DNA of 64,000 nucleotides from an uncultured Prevotellaceae bacterium (GCA_902781315.1 CACZIT010000025.1:42158-106157), one strand, 5' to 3'. Positions 13,520-22,895 are shown, counted from the stretch's first letter. Translations and numbers: made by a program. Notes: generated from the letters alone by a model not told the origin.

Positions 13520-14212
13520 TTACTCAACTGATTTCGGATCAACCTTGATACCCTTACTCATCGTGCTCGAAACAAAGATACTCTTGATGTATGTACCTTT
13601 AGCAGCGGCAGGCTTCAGCTTGATAACAGTAGCAATGAATTCCTTTGCATTACCGAACAGCTGGTCAGGGGTCATCGTGATCTTACCAATCGACGTGTGG
13701 ATGATACCAGTCTTGTCGACCTTGAAGTCAATCTTACCCTGCTTTACTTCCTTCACTGCCTTAGCAACGTCCATAGTGACAGTACCGCTCTTCGGGTTCG
13801 GCATCAGGCCACGGGGACCCAGCACACGGCCCAGAGGACCTACCTTACCCATGCAAGAGGGCATTGTGATGATAACATCAACATCTGTCCAACCACCTTT
13901 GATCTTGTCAATATATTCGTCAAGACCTACATAATCAGCGCCAGCTTCCTTTGCGGCAGCCTCCTGGTCAGGAGTACAGAGTGCGAGCACACGCGTCACC
14001 TTGCCAGTTCCATTCGGCAGCGATACAACGCCGCGAACCATCTGGTTGGCCTTACGCGGGTCCACACCCAGTCGTACGTCGATATCAACAGAAGCCTCGA
14101 ACTTGGTCGTGGTGATTTCCTTCACCAGGTTCATAGCCTCATTCAGCGTATACGCTTTCCCTGCTTCAATCTTCTCAGCGACTGATTTCTGATTTTTTGT
14201 CAGCTTACTCAT
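13520..14212 (-). CDS. rplA: 50S ribosomal protein L1
   Basis: 230 residues. It contains the L1 signature region ([23 protein letters not shown]) and the conserved N-terminal [14 protein letters not shown]-like stretch. It forms the L1 stalk that helps release deacylated tRNA, and in many bacteria it represses its own operon. It lies 27 nt after rplK and 18 nt before rplJ. Confidence 0.98.
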   Translation of the reverse strand: MSKLTKNQKSVAEKIEAGKAYTLNEAMNLVKEITTTKFEASVDIDVRLGVDPRKANQMVRGVVSLPNGTGKVTRVLALCTPDQEAAAKEAGADYVGLDEYIDKIKGGWTDVDVIITMPSCMGKVGPLGRVLGPRGLMPNPKSGTVTMDVAKAVKEVKQGKIDFKVDKTGIIHTSIGKITMTPDQLFGNAKEFIATVIKLKPAAAKGTYIKSIFVSSTMSKGIKVDPKSVE

Positions 14213-14239
14213 GTTCTTTTAATTGAAGTTTATAGTTAA

Positions 14240-14677
14240 TTAACCAGGGAAATCCCCTTTCACTGTGATACCCATACTACGAGCAGTACCGGCAACGAGC
14301 TTCATGGCTGATTCAACTGTGAAGCAGTTCAAGTCTTTCATCTTGTCCTCGGCGATAGCGCGCACCTGATCCCATGTGACAGAAGCGACCTTCTGACGGT
14401 TGGGCTGAGCAGATCCGCTCTGTACCTTGGCTGCCTCTTTCAACTGTACAGCTGCAGGAGGAGTCTTGAGTTCGAAGCTGAACGACTTATCGGTATAGTA
14501 AGTGATAACGACAGGAATGATCTTACCTGCCTTATCCTGTGTTCTGGCGTTGAACTCTTTGCAGAATCCCATGATGTTAATACCCTTGGAACCCAGAGCA
14601 GGACCCACGGGGGGAGAAGGATTCGCAGCGCCACCTTTAATCTGTAACTTGATTAATCCAGCAACTTCTTTAGCCAT
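14240..14677 (-). CDS. rplK: 50S ribosomal protein L11
   Basis: 145 residues. It has the N-terminal [21 protein letters not shown] motif and the C-terminal rRNA-binding domain ([10 protein letters not shown]). L11 binds the GTPase-associated centre of 23S rRNA next to the L10/L12 stalk. It is transcribed 63 nt after nusG. Confidence 0.98.
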   Translation of the reverse strand: MAKEVAGLIKLQIKGGAANPSPPVGPALGSKGINIMGFCKEFNARTQDKAGKIIPVVITYYTDKSFSFELKTPPAAVQLKEAAKVQSGSAQPNRQKVASVTWDQVRAIAEDKMKDLNCFTVESAMKLVAGTARSMGITVKGDFPG

Positions 14678-14740
14678 TTCTTTTGTTAATATTAAAGTTT
14701 GAATGATATGAAAGCCGACCAGAGGATCCGTAACAATCCC

Positions 14741-15286
14741 TTAGCCTTCTTTCTCGACTTGCATAAAACCAAGCTCCAGCGGAGTTTTCCGACCGAAGAT
14801 CTTGACCATTACCTTCAGCTTGTGCTTCTCGGCGTTCACCTCTTCGATGATACCACTGAAGCCGCTGAACGGACCATCCGTCACCTTCACTGTCTCGTCG
14901 ACCATGTACGGGATGGTGATATCATCCACGAGTTCGGTCTCCTCGGCACTGCCAAGCATACGGTTGATGTCCGATTGGGGTACGGGCGACGGGTTGTCCA
15001 GTCCGCCAAGGAATCCCAAGCAGTTAGGAGTGAAGCGCAGCGTGTGCGCCACGTCACCAACCAGGTTAGCCTCCACAAAGACATAGCCAGGGAGACTAAT
15101 CTTCTCCTTGACCACTCTTTTGCCATTACGCAAGGAAGCATGCTTCTCCATCGGTATCAACACCTGAGAAACATGAGCCTGCAGCAGCGGGTTGTGTTTC
15201 ATCTCAGCCTCGATGTATTCCTTCACCTTGGCTTCCTTGCCACTAACAGCCCGGAGCACATACCATTTCATTCCTGTTTCAGCCAT
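14741..15286 (-). CDS. nusG: Transcription termination/antitermination factor NusG
   Basis: 181 residues: NGN domain ([20 protein letters not shown]) that contacts the RNA polymerase clamp, and a C-terminal KOW domain ([19 protein letters not shown]) for partner binding. It couples transcription with translation or Rho. Its position 12 nt after secE is the classical secE-nusG-rplK order. Start at 15286; a second Met at residue 6 is also possible. Confidence 0.98.
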   Translation of the reverse strand: MAETGMKWYVLRAVSGKEAKVKEYIEAEMKHNPLLQAHVSQVLIPMEKHASLRNGKRVVKEKISLPGYVFVEANLVGDVAHTLRFTPNCLGFLGGLDNPSPVPQSDINRMLGSAEETELVDDITIPYMVDETVKVTDGPFSGFSGIIEEVNAEKHKLKVMVKIFGRKTPLELGFMQVEKEG

Positions 15287-15298
15287 TTCCTTTTACGA

Positions 15299-15499
15299 TT
15301 AACCTGGATAAACCATGCTCATAATCCATCTGAACGCAGAGTCCATGCAGAACACTACCAGCGCAATGATAAGGGAAGCAGATAATACAACCACTGCACT
15401 GTGCGTCAGCTCACGGCGTGTAGGCCAAGTTGTCTTATGCGCAAGTTCTTCGTAACAAGCCTTGCAATAATTTGCGAATTTCTTAAATGTCTTAAGCAT
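15299..15499 (-). CDS. secE: Preprotein translocase subunit SecE
   Basis: 66 residues from the ATG at 15499. A single-TM SecE of the short bacterial form: amphipathic helix with the ELAHKTTWPTRRELTHSA motif, then one membrane segment (VVVLSASLIIALVVFCMDSAF). It stabilises SecY in the translocon. A GTG seven codons upstream (15520) is rejected because it lies inside the 3' end of tRNA-Trp. It is co-transcribed with nusG. Confidence 0.95.
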   Translation of the reverse strand: MLKTFKKFANYCKACYEELAHKTTWPTRRELTHSAVVVLSASLIIALVVFCMDSAFRWIMSMVYPG

Positions 15500-15517
15500 A
15501 TTATCTTCTATTTTTAG

Positions 15518-15590
15518 CACGGGAAGGAGGACTCGAACCCACGACCCTCGGTTTTGGAGACCGATGCTCTACCAACTGAGCTATTCCCGT
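15518..15590 (-). tRNA. tRNA-Trp (CCA anticodon)
   Basis: 73-nt cloverleaf on the minus strand. Acceptor stem ACGGGAA / TTCCCGT, TAGCTCAGTTGG D-arm, anticodon loop CTCCAAA giving CCA, GGTTCGAGTCC T-arm, discriminator G. The 3' CCA is not encoded. Its place between tuf and secE is widely conserved. Confidence 0.97.
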
Positions 15591-15594
15591 AAGT

Positions 15595-15622
15595 AAAGCC
15601 CCCACCCTCGAGCGGGGGCTTT
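15595..15622 (-). terminator. Hairpin between tuf and tRNA-Trp
   Basis: Perfect stem AAAGCCCCC / GGGGGCTTT (15595-15603, 15614-15622) just after tuf on the minus strand, followed by TTTACTT. It is a likely tuf terminator with read-through or processing into tRNA-Trp-secE. Confidence 0.7.
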
Positions 15623-15696
15623 GTATTGAATTCTAGATTTGTCTAGAGAAACTAGGAACCCCGGATTTCCTCCAGATTCCCTAGGAGGCAAGGAGA

Positions 15697-16782
<1,086 letters not shown>

Positions 16783-16863
16783 AGCTTTTGTTTGTCTATT
16801 TGAATTATTACTGAATAATCTGTTTTTCTTCGGGATTGTCTGTCTTAACCCAGGCCGAAGTAG

Positions 16864-16935
<72 letters not shown>

Positions 16936-16945
16936 ATTTTCGTTG

Positions 16946-17018
16946 AGCGGAAAACGGGGCTCAAACCCGCGACCCCCAGCTTGGAAGGCTAGTGCTCTAT
17001 CAACTGAGCTATTTCCGC
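16946..17018 (-). tRNA. tRNA-Gly (TCC anticodon)
   Basis: 73-nt cloverleaf: acceptor GCGGAAA / TTTCCGC, anticodon loop CTTCCAA (TCC), GGTTTGAGCCC T-arm, discriminator T. It lies 10 nt upstream of tRNA-Thr(GGT) in the same transcript. Confidence 0.96.
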
Positions 17019-17106
17019 GGTTTCCGCAAAAGAGCGTCTTCGGACAGCCTTTCTCTTTGTTTCTGGATACCGGGCTTTACCGAATACGCCATTCTTCTAC
17101 CGGAAG

Positions 17107-17189
17107 TGGGTGGTGATGGATTCGAACCACCGAAGTCGAAAGACAACAGATTTACAGTCTGCCCCATTTGGCCACTCTGGAAACCACCC
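17107..17189 (-). tRNA. tRNA-Tyr (GTA anticodon)
   Basis: 83-nt class II tRNA with a long variable arm: acceptor GGGTGGT / ACCACCC, anticodon loop CTGTAAA (GTA), GGTTCGAATCC T-arm, discriminator A. Confidence 0.97.
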
Positions 17190-17240
17190 AAATTTTTCGT
17201 CTACTCCTGCGTCCCATTTTCGTTCCCCAGCGTCTTGGTG

Positions 17241-17314
17241 AGCCTCTTGTCGGATTCGAACCAACGACCCCGAGATTACAAATCACGTGCTCTGGCCAAC
17301 TGAGCTAAAGAGGC
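17241..17314 (-). tRNA. tRNA-Thr (TGT anticodon)
   Basis: 74-nt cloverleaf: acceptor GCCTCTT / AAGAGGC, anticodon loop TTTGTAA (TGT), GGTTCGAATCC T-arm, discriminator T. First tRNA of the cluster. A T-T mismatch is present in the anticodon stem. Confidence 0.95.
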
Positions 17315-17368
17315 AAATCCTTGCAGCCGTCAGGCGTCGCAATTTTAGGACGTGTCGTAAAACGGCTG

Positions 17369-17399
17369 CAAAGATACGACTTATTTTTGAATCACCAAA
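17369..17399 (-). promoter_or_regulatory. Promoter of the tRNA-tuf-rpoBC transcription unit
   Basis: TTTG (17396-17399), exactly 19 nt, TATCTTTG (17369-17376) on the minus strand: a consensus Bacteroidota promoter. The leader RNA starts with TGCAGCCGT (minus strand) paired to ACGGCTGCA just before tRNA-Thr (17322-17330 with 17362-17370), probably a processing hairpin. Confidence 0.88.
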
Positions 17400-17416
17400 A
17401 TTTTTTCGACTTTTTT

Positions 17417-17716
17417 TTATTGATTTCTCAATTTTTCCTTGAATTTCGTCAATTGGACCTTCATTGCGTCCACACATTGGTCGATTCCTTCCTCAAAAGT
17501 GTCGCATGTCTTCTCTACGAACAACTTGCTTCCAGGAACGGTCACGGTGAGGCTAGTTTCCTTGTTCATCGCCGTGGCGGGCTTCACCACCTTCAGCTGT
17601 ACTTCGGCCAGTTGGATCTCCTCATACGTCTTCTCCAGTTTGCCGACTTTCTTGTCTACGAATGCCTGCAGTTTGTCTGTGGCATCGAACTTGATAGCTT
17701 GAATTTTGATTTCCAT
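17417..17716 (-). CDS. hpf: Ribosome hibernation-promoting factor / RaiA-type protein (short form)
   Basis: 99 residues, the short form without the C-terminal dimerisation domain. It has the beta-alpha-beta-beta-beta-alpha layout: MEIKIQAIKFDATDKLQAFVDKK, a KLEKTYEEIQLAEVQLKVVKPAT section and a basic C-terminal helix (KVQLTKFKEKLRNQ). It binds the small ribosomal subunit at the decoding centre in slow growth. It is transcribed after the xer recombinase; the 150-nt gap contains three GCGAAGC palindromes. hpf-versus-raiA naming is not decided by sequence. Confidence 0.92.
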   Translation of the reverse strand: MEIKIQAIKFDATDKLQAFVDKKVGKLEKTYEEIQLAEVQLKVVKPATAMNKETSLTVTVPGSKLFVEKTCDTFEEGIDQCVDAMKVQLTKFKEKLRNQ

Positions 17717-17771
17717 AATTACCTCCTATTTTAAAGAGTTATAGTTTAAAGTTTTTAAGTATTTATTTTTT

Positions 17772-17866
17772 TTGAACGCGAAAAACGTCTTAAATGTCTT
17801 AACCCGCTGCGAAGCAGCCTTGAACCACTTGAACGCGCGAAGCGCTTTGAACCGTTGCGAAGCAGC
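17772..17866. repeat. Cluster of GCTGCGAAGCAGC palindromes after the xer gene
   Basis: Three related palindromes with a GAA loop: 17806-17818 (GCTGCGAAGCAGC), 17835-17845 (GCGCGAAGCGC) and 17854-17866 (GTTGCGAAGCAGC), separated by TTGAAC-type words. The last one touches the xer stop codon. The same module occurs at 28462-28474 (inside GH97), 31315-31327 and 43635-43647. Confidence 0.85.
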
Positions 17867-17867
17867 C

Positions 17868-18758
17868 CTACCCTTCTCTGGGGTGCGCCTTAGCATAGAC
17901 CTTCTTCAGCTGTTCGAAAGTGGTGTGGGTGTAAATCTCGGTTGTCGAGAGTTTCGAGTGGCCGAGCAGTTTCTTCACACTCTCTATGCCTGCCTCGTTG
18001 TTCAGCATCGCCGTGGCGAATGTGTGGCGCAGCACGTGGGGCGACCGTTTCTTCAGCGTGCTGACGCGCGACAATTGCTGTCTCACAAGCCGTCTCACCT
18101 TGTCGGGCGTCATGCGCTGCCCGTGGTCGTCGCGAAAGAGAGCCTCCGTCCCCAGTCCGCCCTGCGGTTGCAGGTCGCGCTTCAGCATGTAGCCCTGCAA
18201 CGCCTCATTCAGTTCCGGACCAAACGGCACCAGCCGTTCCTTGTTGCCCTTGCCCAGCACCTTCACCTGTTGGGCCGCGAAGTCCACCGACGCATCGTCG
18301 AGACCCACCAGTTCGGAGAGGCGCAGGCCTGTGGAATAGAACATTAATATAATAGTACGCGCGCGCACATCCTTATAATTATCTGTCCACATCTCGTCGG
18401 CAAGCAGGCGGTCCATCTCGCTCTCGCGCAGGTATTGCGGCAGCACCTTCATCCTCTTGGGCCCCGTCAGGCCGTGGGCAGGATCGTGCTCCACCATACC
18501 TCTGGATAAGGCAAAACGATAAAGGGAACGCACTGCGCTCAATCTTCTGTTGATTGAGGTGGCAGTGTTTCCTTTATCCATCATGCTCTCCATCCAGTCA
18601 CGGATGACGTCCGAATCTACCGACTCCCACGAGAGCTGATCATCCAAATTCTTGAAGAAAGCCTCAAACGACCTCAAGTCGTCACCATAGGCTTTCACCG
18701 TACGTTCAGAGCGGTTGCGCTCGTAATGCAGGTAGTTCAAAAACTGGTCAATCATCAT
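17868..18758 (-). CDS. Site-specific tyrosine recombinase, XerC/XerD type
   Basis: 296 residues from the ATG at 18758 (an upstream GTG at 18767 is possible). N-terminal SAM-like domain (IDQFLNYLHYERNRSERTVKAY) and a C-terminal catalytic domain with the full set: Arg about 146 (TGLRLSEL), Lys 170 (GKGNKER), His 241 and Arg 244 (HVLRHTFA), His 267 (LLGHS) and Tyr 276 (IYTH). It is expected to resolve chromosome dimers at dif. Its location between rpsU and hpf, with no other mobile genes nearby, favours a housekeeping Xer over a phage integrase. Which Xer it is cannot be fixed without the second copy. Confidence 0.94.
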   Translation of the reverse strand: MMIDQFLNYLHYERNRSERTVKAYGDDLRSFEAFFKNLDDQLSWESVDSDVIRDWMESMMDKGNTATSINRRLSAVRSLYRFALSRGMVEHDPAHGLTGPKRMKVLPQYLRESEMDRLLADEMWTDNYKDVRARTIILMFYSTGLRLSELVGLDDASVDFAAQQVKVLGKGNKERLVPFGPELNEALQGYMLKRDLQPQGGLGTEALFRDDHGQRMTPDKVRRLVRQQLSRVSTLKKRSPHVLRHTFATAMLNNEAGIESVKKLLGHSKLSTTEIYTHTTFEQLKKVYAKAHPREG

Positions 18759-18837
18759 AGCTGCCACGAGTTTTTCCGTTATTTGGCAACTAAGTTACGA
18801 ACTTTTTTCCGAACTACCAAATTTTCGGGGAAATATT

Positions 18838-19032
18838 TTAGATTTCCTCGTTCTGACGCAACTTCTGCACGTAGATGGCGTGTTCCATCTTCAGGCGCTT
18901 CAGCACAGAGGGCTTGTTGTACTGCTGACGGCGGCGGAGTTCCTTCACCACGCCGGTCTTCTCGTACTTTCTCTTGAACTTCTTCAGTGCTCTTTCGATG
19001 TTCTCGCCTTCTTTAACAGGTACAATAATCAT
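18838..19032 (-). CDS. rpsU: 30S ribosomal protein S21
   Basis: 64 residues, basic: MIIVPVKEGENIERALKKF, then KFKRKYEKTGVVKELRRRQQY, which is the S21 pattern. In Bacteroidota S21 helps sequester the anti-Shine-Dalgarno end of 16S rRNA, consistent with the poor SD sites in this window. It has a consensus promoter at 19145-19176. Confidence 0.97.
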   Translation of the reverse strand: MIIVPVKEGENIERALKKFKRKYEKTGVVKELRRRQQYNKPSVLKRLKMEHAIYVQKLRQNEEI

Positions 19033-19144
19033 GTTTGTTTGCTTTGGTTTTAAATTTGTTATACTATTATTTAATTCGTTCTGTCAACGGCATTTCCGCG
19101 CCTTTCCCGGCCTTATTGCGGCCAGTAGCCACGAAAAGCGGATG

Positions 19145-19176
19145 CAAAGGTACAGCAATTTTTCGAATCTGCCAAA
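19145..19176 (-). promoter_or_regulatory. Promoter of rpsU
   Basis: TTTG (19173-19176), 20 nt, TACCTTTG (19145-19152) on the minus strand, leaving a leader of about 105 nt before rpsU. Confidence 0.8.
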
Positions 19177-19230
19177 TTTTTCCGCGAGTTTTCATTCCTG
19201 AGGGCGAAAAATATAAAAAAACACCTGTGC

Positions 19231-20358
19231 TCAAGGCAGTCGCTTCAGCCACATGCCGAAGAAACGGTCGTAGACAAGATAGCTGCCTTCGGGTGTCTGA
19301 TAGACGTATTCTTTGTCTTGCAGCGACTTGAGGGCCAGTTTTACACTGCTGGGCGCAGGCAGGTGGTAGCGAAGGATGAAGTCGAGGGAGGTGGGCGCAC
19401 TGACTACTCCCTGCCGTGCGATGGCCGTGAGGAGCTGGGCCTGATTCTCTGTCAGCAGATTGTAGTTATTCTGGTAGTTTATTTCCTGTTCTGCGAGAAT
19501 TTCGCAAACGACTTTGTTGACGGTATCCCGGTTCAGCTCTGCCTTGGACAATCGATAGAGCCGGTTGAGTATTTTTTGGACATACCACGTCTGCCCATCC
19601 ACCATATGATATAAATAGGAGAACACCTCCTGCGATATTTCCCGCCGCTGTTTTGCAAAAAAGCTATTTGCAAATGCCCGATACTTGTCGGCGTCAATCT
19701 CTTTGATAGCCATGATTTGCGAACTATTGAAAAAGGGATGCTTGGGCGACATGAACATCTCTGCCAGCAGATGCTGCTGACTGCCTGAGAAGATGAGGTG
19801 AACGTTTGGAATGAATTGGATAATGGAACGGATGTAGGCATCGGCACCTATTTCGCTATACGTGCTTATCTGCTGGAACTCGTCGATAGCAAGGTAACAC
19901 TGCCGTCCCGATTCCTTCATGTATTCAAACACTTGGTTGAGCGTCTCGCGGGCATTTTCAGGCACCACGTTAAAACTGAAGGTAGGCATGCCAGTTATAG
20001 GGTCGGGTGTCATCGTCGGCCTCAAGGCTGCAACAAACCTGTCAAGCTTTCGTTTGATGGATTGGGAGGTAGTATCGAGTTTTCCGATGACAGCATCAGC
20101 CACGAACTGCACCATCTGGCTGAACGTCTTCGTCGGGAACACGTCAACATAGAAACATTGCACGTTCTTGTCCATAGCCTTCATCCGCTCGAAAGCATGA
20201 TGGATGAGCCCCGTCTTTCCTATGCGTCGGGGTGCCATCAGCGTCACGTTGCTGCCGTTGAGCAATGCGGTAACCAGCGTTTCGGTCTCTTTCTCGCGGT
20301 CGCAGAAATAGTCTGCACCGAAGTAACCATACTCAGGAAAAGGGTTTTCTAATTTCAT
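19231..20358 (-). CDS. Archaeal-type AAA ATPase (ATP-binding protein with C-terminal winged helix)
   Basis: 375 residues. The N-terminal ATPase (residues about 15-230) has Walker A in APRRIGKTGLIHHAF, Walker B in YLAIDEFQQIS and a sensor in IFSGSQQHLLAEMF. The C-terminal part (ENQAQLLTAIARQGVVSAPTSLDFILRYHLPAPSSVKLALKSL) is a winged-helix DNA-binding domain. This family is common in Bacteroidota and archaea; roles are mostly unknown. It stands alone with its own promoter, and heptamer-like CATAAAA/CATGAAA repeats precede the ATG. Confidence 0.9.
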   Translation of the reverse strand: MKLENPFPEYGYFGADYFCDREKETETLVTALLNGSNVTLMAPRRIGKTGLIHHAFERMKAMDKNVQCFYVDVFPTKTFSQMVQFVADAVIGKLDTTSQSIKRKLDRFVAALRPTMTPDPITGMPTFSFNVVPENARETLNQVFEYMKESGRQCYLAIDEFQQISTYSEIGADAYIRSIIQFIPNVHLIFSGSQQHLLAEMFMSPKHPFFNSSQIMAIKEIDADKYRAFANSFFAKQRREISQEVFSYLYHMVDGQTWYVQKILNRLYRLSKAELNRDTVNKVVCEILAEQEINYQNNYNLLTENQAQLLTAIARQGVVSAPTSLDFILRYHLPAPSSVKLALKSLQDKEYVYQTPEGSYLVYDRFFGMWLKRLP

Positions 20359-20385
20359 ATTTTATGTTTCATGTTTTATGAAATA

Positions 20386-20393
20386 CAAAAGTA
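20386..20393 (-). promoter_or_regulatory. -7 element of the AAA ATPase gene
   Basis: TACTTTTG on the minus strand about 28 nt before the start codon. Between it and the ATG the leader is CATAAAA / CATGAAA / CATAAAA, another heptamer-type linker. Confidence 0.6.
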
Positions 20394-20525
20394 ATACTTT
20401 CCGTTGAATCCACCAAACAATCAGACCATTTTTTTGAAAATAAAACCTGATAGTGATAGAATTTCCGTATTTCAGTCATTCATAAGAACAGTTATCCTGC
20501 TTGCGAAAATTGAGTGATCTCTTAT

Positions 20526-20577
20526 AAAAAACAGCGGATGCAGGCGGGCCGACATCTTGGCCCGGGGCTGCATCCGC
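20526..20577 (-). terminator. Terminator of the FISUMP-protein gene
   Basis: Stem GCGGATGCAG / CTGCATCCGC (20534-20543, 20568-20577) with an inner GGGCC / GGCCC extension, followed on the minus strand by a T6 run. The plus-strand side is also T-rich, so it may work in both directions. Confidence 0.85.
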
Positions 20578-20639
20578 TTTGGTTTTATTGTTCGCAGCCT
20601 TTCCCCCCTTCCCTTTAGGGAGGGGACGGGAGTAGGCTC

Positions 20640-22187
20640 CTATTCTGAAGAACGCACCGGGCGCACGCTTAGGCCTTGGAAGCGACTGGTGCCGGCTTTA
20701 TAGAAGCCTGGGTTAAATAAAGTTATACTATGCGCACGGGTCGGTTCACGGGTGAAAAGCGAACGCGACCAGTAGTGGCCTTCGCCTCTGTTATTGAGCG
20801 AACTAACGCTGCGGTACCCTGCGGCGGGCATGAAAATGGATTTGCCATTTATCTTGCTGGTAATAAAATGGCCAACCACACCATTTAGTGTCGTCCACTC
20901 GATGTCAGTGTAGTTGCTGTTGATGAGTTCCTCTAACTGCTCATAGCTTGGTATACGCCACGCCGGTCCCCAGTTCACATAGGCGGCATCGTCCTCAAGG
21001 TCAAGTTCGGTCTTTTCATCAGTGAAGCCCTCATAGCCGTAGCTGGTATCATTACAATACTTGGTCATGGTTGTGTTGGAACCCTTGCACCATTTGTAGG
21101 TATCAAAACTGAAGTTGGTCTTGCCATCGTTATAGCCTTCCGTCTCACCCCAAGCGAAGTAGTCGCCGTAGTCTTCGGGAGTCGTTGCACCAATATTACA
21201 GGTCGCCCACAGTGTGCCACTGGGAAGGCCTAGGTCAACATATACATCATCTTCAACAATGCATACCAAACAGGTGGCTTTCACGCCGCTACCATCTGCT
21301 GCCTCACAGGTGATAATGGCAGTCCCAAAATCGTAGGCATCTACTCGTCCACTCCTTACGGGAGCTATACTTTCATTGCTACTACTCCAGACAACGTTTT
21401 TGTTGGCAGCATTTTCTGGCAAGACAGTTGCCGTAAGACGCACAAATTCATCTAATTTCAAGAACACCTGTTTCTGCGACAATACAATTTTAGTCACCAT
21501 TTGCGTAACTGTAACGGAGCAGGTTGCCTTCTTCAAACTGCCACCGGCAGTAGCGGTGATGGTGCAGGTGCCGCCAGCCACGGCTGTCACTACGCCGTTG
21601 CCATCGACAGTTGCCACACTCTCGTTACTGCTTGTCCACGTAATGCTGGCAAAGGCGGTCTCGGGAGTAATGCTAGCGGTAAGTTGGGCAGTAGTGCCGG
21701 AGTTCATAGAAAGCGTCGTCTGGCTGAGCGTGATGCCTGAGGCCAACGAGCCAGAGTTAGTGTAGTAGGTGTAGACACCCGTTGCATAATCGATTGCCAA
21801 CAGGTAGGCCGACTCCACCTCGTTCAACACAAAGGTCTTTACGGGAGCACCCGAAGCATTAAACATCATGAGCGTGCCCTGATAGGGACGGAACTTGTAG
21901 GTGAAACCCGTGCCATAGTCCGTCGTGCCGTCTTCGTTCAGCGTGAACGAGGTGCCATCAGGTGCATACCACGTGCCGACGACTGACGTATTGTCAACCT
22001 GATAGGGACTTCCACCCACGCTGATGGTCTCCTTCGGGGCTTTGCCGAGAATCACGTTTACCAACGAAGTGACGTCGGCAATTGTCACATCATTGTCGTT
22101 GTTCATGTCGCCCTTCAGAATGGTTTGGGCGCTTACGGTTGTTGCTGCCAGCAGCAATAGAGCCAAAAGGATTTGTTTAGGTTTCAT
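20640..22187 (-). CDS. Secreted protein: dockerin-like repeat, two BIG2 domains, FISUMP domain
   Basis: 515 residues. Signal peptide 1-20; a dockerin-like segment at 26-48 (GDMNNDNDVTIADVTSLVNVILG); a small barrel-like part at about 65-145 (GTWYAPDGTSFTLNEDG); two bacterial Ig-like BIG2 domains (about 152-228 and 232-311); and a FISUMP domain from 315 (YVDLGLPSGTLWATCNIG). These are exported, probably surface proteins of unknown role. The same dockerin-like module sits at the C-terminus of the protein at 54439. Unusually, its mRNA should carry a leader of about 310 nt holding the structured element at 22241-22454. Confidence 0.88.
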   Translation of the reverse strand: MKPKQILLALLLLAATTVSAQTILKGDMNNDNDVTIADVTSLVNVILGKAPKETISVGGSPYQVDNTSVVGTWYAPDGTSFTLNEDGTTDYGTGFTYKFRPYQGTLMMFNASGAPVKTFVLNEVESAYLLAIDYATGVYTYYTNSGSLASGITLSQTTLSMNSGTTAQLTASITPETAFASITWTSSNESVATVDGNGVVTAVAGGTCTITATAGGSLKKATCSVTVTQMVTKIVLSQKQVFLKLDEFVRLTATVLPENAANKNVVWSSSNESIAPVRSGRVDAYDFGTAIITCEAADGSGVKATCLVCIVEDDVYVDLGLPSGTLWATCNIGATTPEDYGDYFAWGETEGYNDGKTNFSFDTYKWCKGSNTTMTKYCNDTSYGYEGFTDEKTELDLEDDAAYVNWGPAWRIPSYEQLEELINSNYTDIEWTTLNGVVGHFITSKINGKSIFMPAAGYRSVSSLNNRGEGHYWSRSLFTREPTRAHSITLFNPGFYKAGTSRFQGLSVRPVRSSE

Positions 22188-22240
22188 TTCATTCAGTCGG
22201 TTCTCCCAGTCCCACGGAAGACTATTTTGTTATTACATGC

Positions 22241-22454
22241 AGAAGCGTGGAACTGTATGTTCCACATCTCCAAGCTGAAGGCCCTAGGAAAGCCCCAAAG
22301 AAATAAGATGAAAACGGCAGTTCCACGCATACGCGTGAAGCTGTCATGTCTTTCTTCATTTCTTTGAGAGACATCCATAGGTCTCCGAGGATCCTTTGCA
22401 ATGAATGAAAATTTCCTAGGTTTTCAGCTTGCAAGAGAAGAGCATAACGCTTCT
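22241..22454 (-). ncRNA. Strongly structured leader element (candidate cis-regulatory RNA or foldback MITE)
   Basis: The 214-bp segment is bounded by inverted ends AGAAGCGT (22241-22248) and ACGCTTCT (22447-22454). A longer inner arm pairs 22271-22291 (CAAGCTGAAG...CTAGGAAA) with 22411-22431. Inside are more hairpins: GTGGAAC/GTTCCAC (about 22247-22265), CAAAGAAAT/ATTTCTTTG enclosing CAGTTCCACGC/GCGTGAAGCTG (22296-22367), and GAGAC/GTCTC (about 22368-22385). It lies wholly between the predicted promoter at 22508 and the ATG at 22187. It may be a regulatory leader, or a miniature inverted-repeat element; no clear target-site duplication is seen. Confidence 0.5.
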
Positions 22455-22507
22455 ATTTTTAACCACGAAAGTGCGGAGCGGCGGGCACGAGGCTCACCAT
22501 TCCGCAG

Positions 22508-22515
22508 CAAAGTTA
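22508..22515 (-). promoter_or_regulatory. -7 element of the FISUMP-protein gene
   Basis: TAACTTTG on the minus strand, with a CTTG (22536-22539) about 20 nt upstream as -33. It predicts a 5' leader of roughly 310 nt, unusually long here. Confidence 0.6.
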
Positions 22516-22565
22516 CAAAATTCCGTCGGAATGAGCAAGAGAAAGGGGGAAAAAATCGCTTCCGC

Positions 22566-22607
22566 TACACATTTTGTGTAACACATTTTGTGTAGTGGAT
22601 ATTTTTG
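22566..22607 (+). promoter_or_regulatory. Two tandem 14-bp palindromes next to an orphan promoter
   Basis: ACACATTTTGTGTA occurs twice back to back (22567-22580, 22581-22594), each a palindrome of ACACA and TGTGT arms. Immediately after it comes a rightward -7-like TATTTTTG (22600-22607). This looks like an operator or activator site, but no gene lies downstream on the plus strand before 23073. Confidence 0.45.
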
Positions 22608-22807
22608 CAGCGCGAACCTTGGTTTCGGATTGTAAGCAGTTTTTGGAAAAATGTCAGGAAACGAGAATTTCTTTTGATTTTTTCAGGACATTTTGAAAAC
22701 GCGAACTAGAATCGCTGAAGGCGATTAGGCAAGAGGTAATAGGTTATAGGTAACAGGAGAAAGTAAAGGGATTTTACAATTTTGGGCGATTTTTGCGATT
22801 TTCTGTT
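22608..22807. other. Intergenic stretch without a recognisable gene
   Basis: AT-rich, with a heptamer-like run of AGGTAAT/AGGTTAT/AGGTAAC near 22733-22760, the same word family that forms operon linkers at 32303 and 33285. No reading frame of interest is seen. It could be transcribed from the promoter-like site at 22600. Confidence 0.4.
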
Positions 22808-22895
22808 GATAAAAGCATGTGTTTTGAGCGATAAAAGCTATGGTTTCGATGAATAAAAGCAATGCTCTTATCGAGTAAAAGCATTGAGTTTATTC
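22808..22895. repeat. 22-bp periodic array, four units
   Basis: Four consecutive 22-bp units beginning GATAAAAGC, GATAAAAGC, AATAAAAGC and AGTAAAAGC, with diverged remainders. The period is exactly 22 in every step. It lies downstream of the GlsB-type gene stop. Unit 4 shares CATTGAG with the last unit of the array at 58877. Confidence 0.85.

Noticed and set aside
15500-15520. GTG start of secE seven codons upstream
   Set aside because: It lies in the acceptor end of tRNA-Trp, so the processed mRNA would lose it; the ATG at 15499 fits SecE better.
17868-18758. Phage or integrative-element integrase
   Set aside because: All catalytic residues fit XerC/D, length is standard, and the gene sits in a conserved rpsU-xer-hpf-tRNA context with no other mobile genes or attachment repeats at the tRNAs.
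22808-22895. CRISPR array
   Set aside because: Repeats are contiguous at 22 bp without spacers, units drift, and no cas gene is in the window. The same holds for the other three 22-bp arrays.
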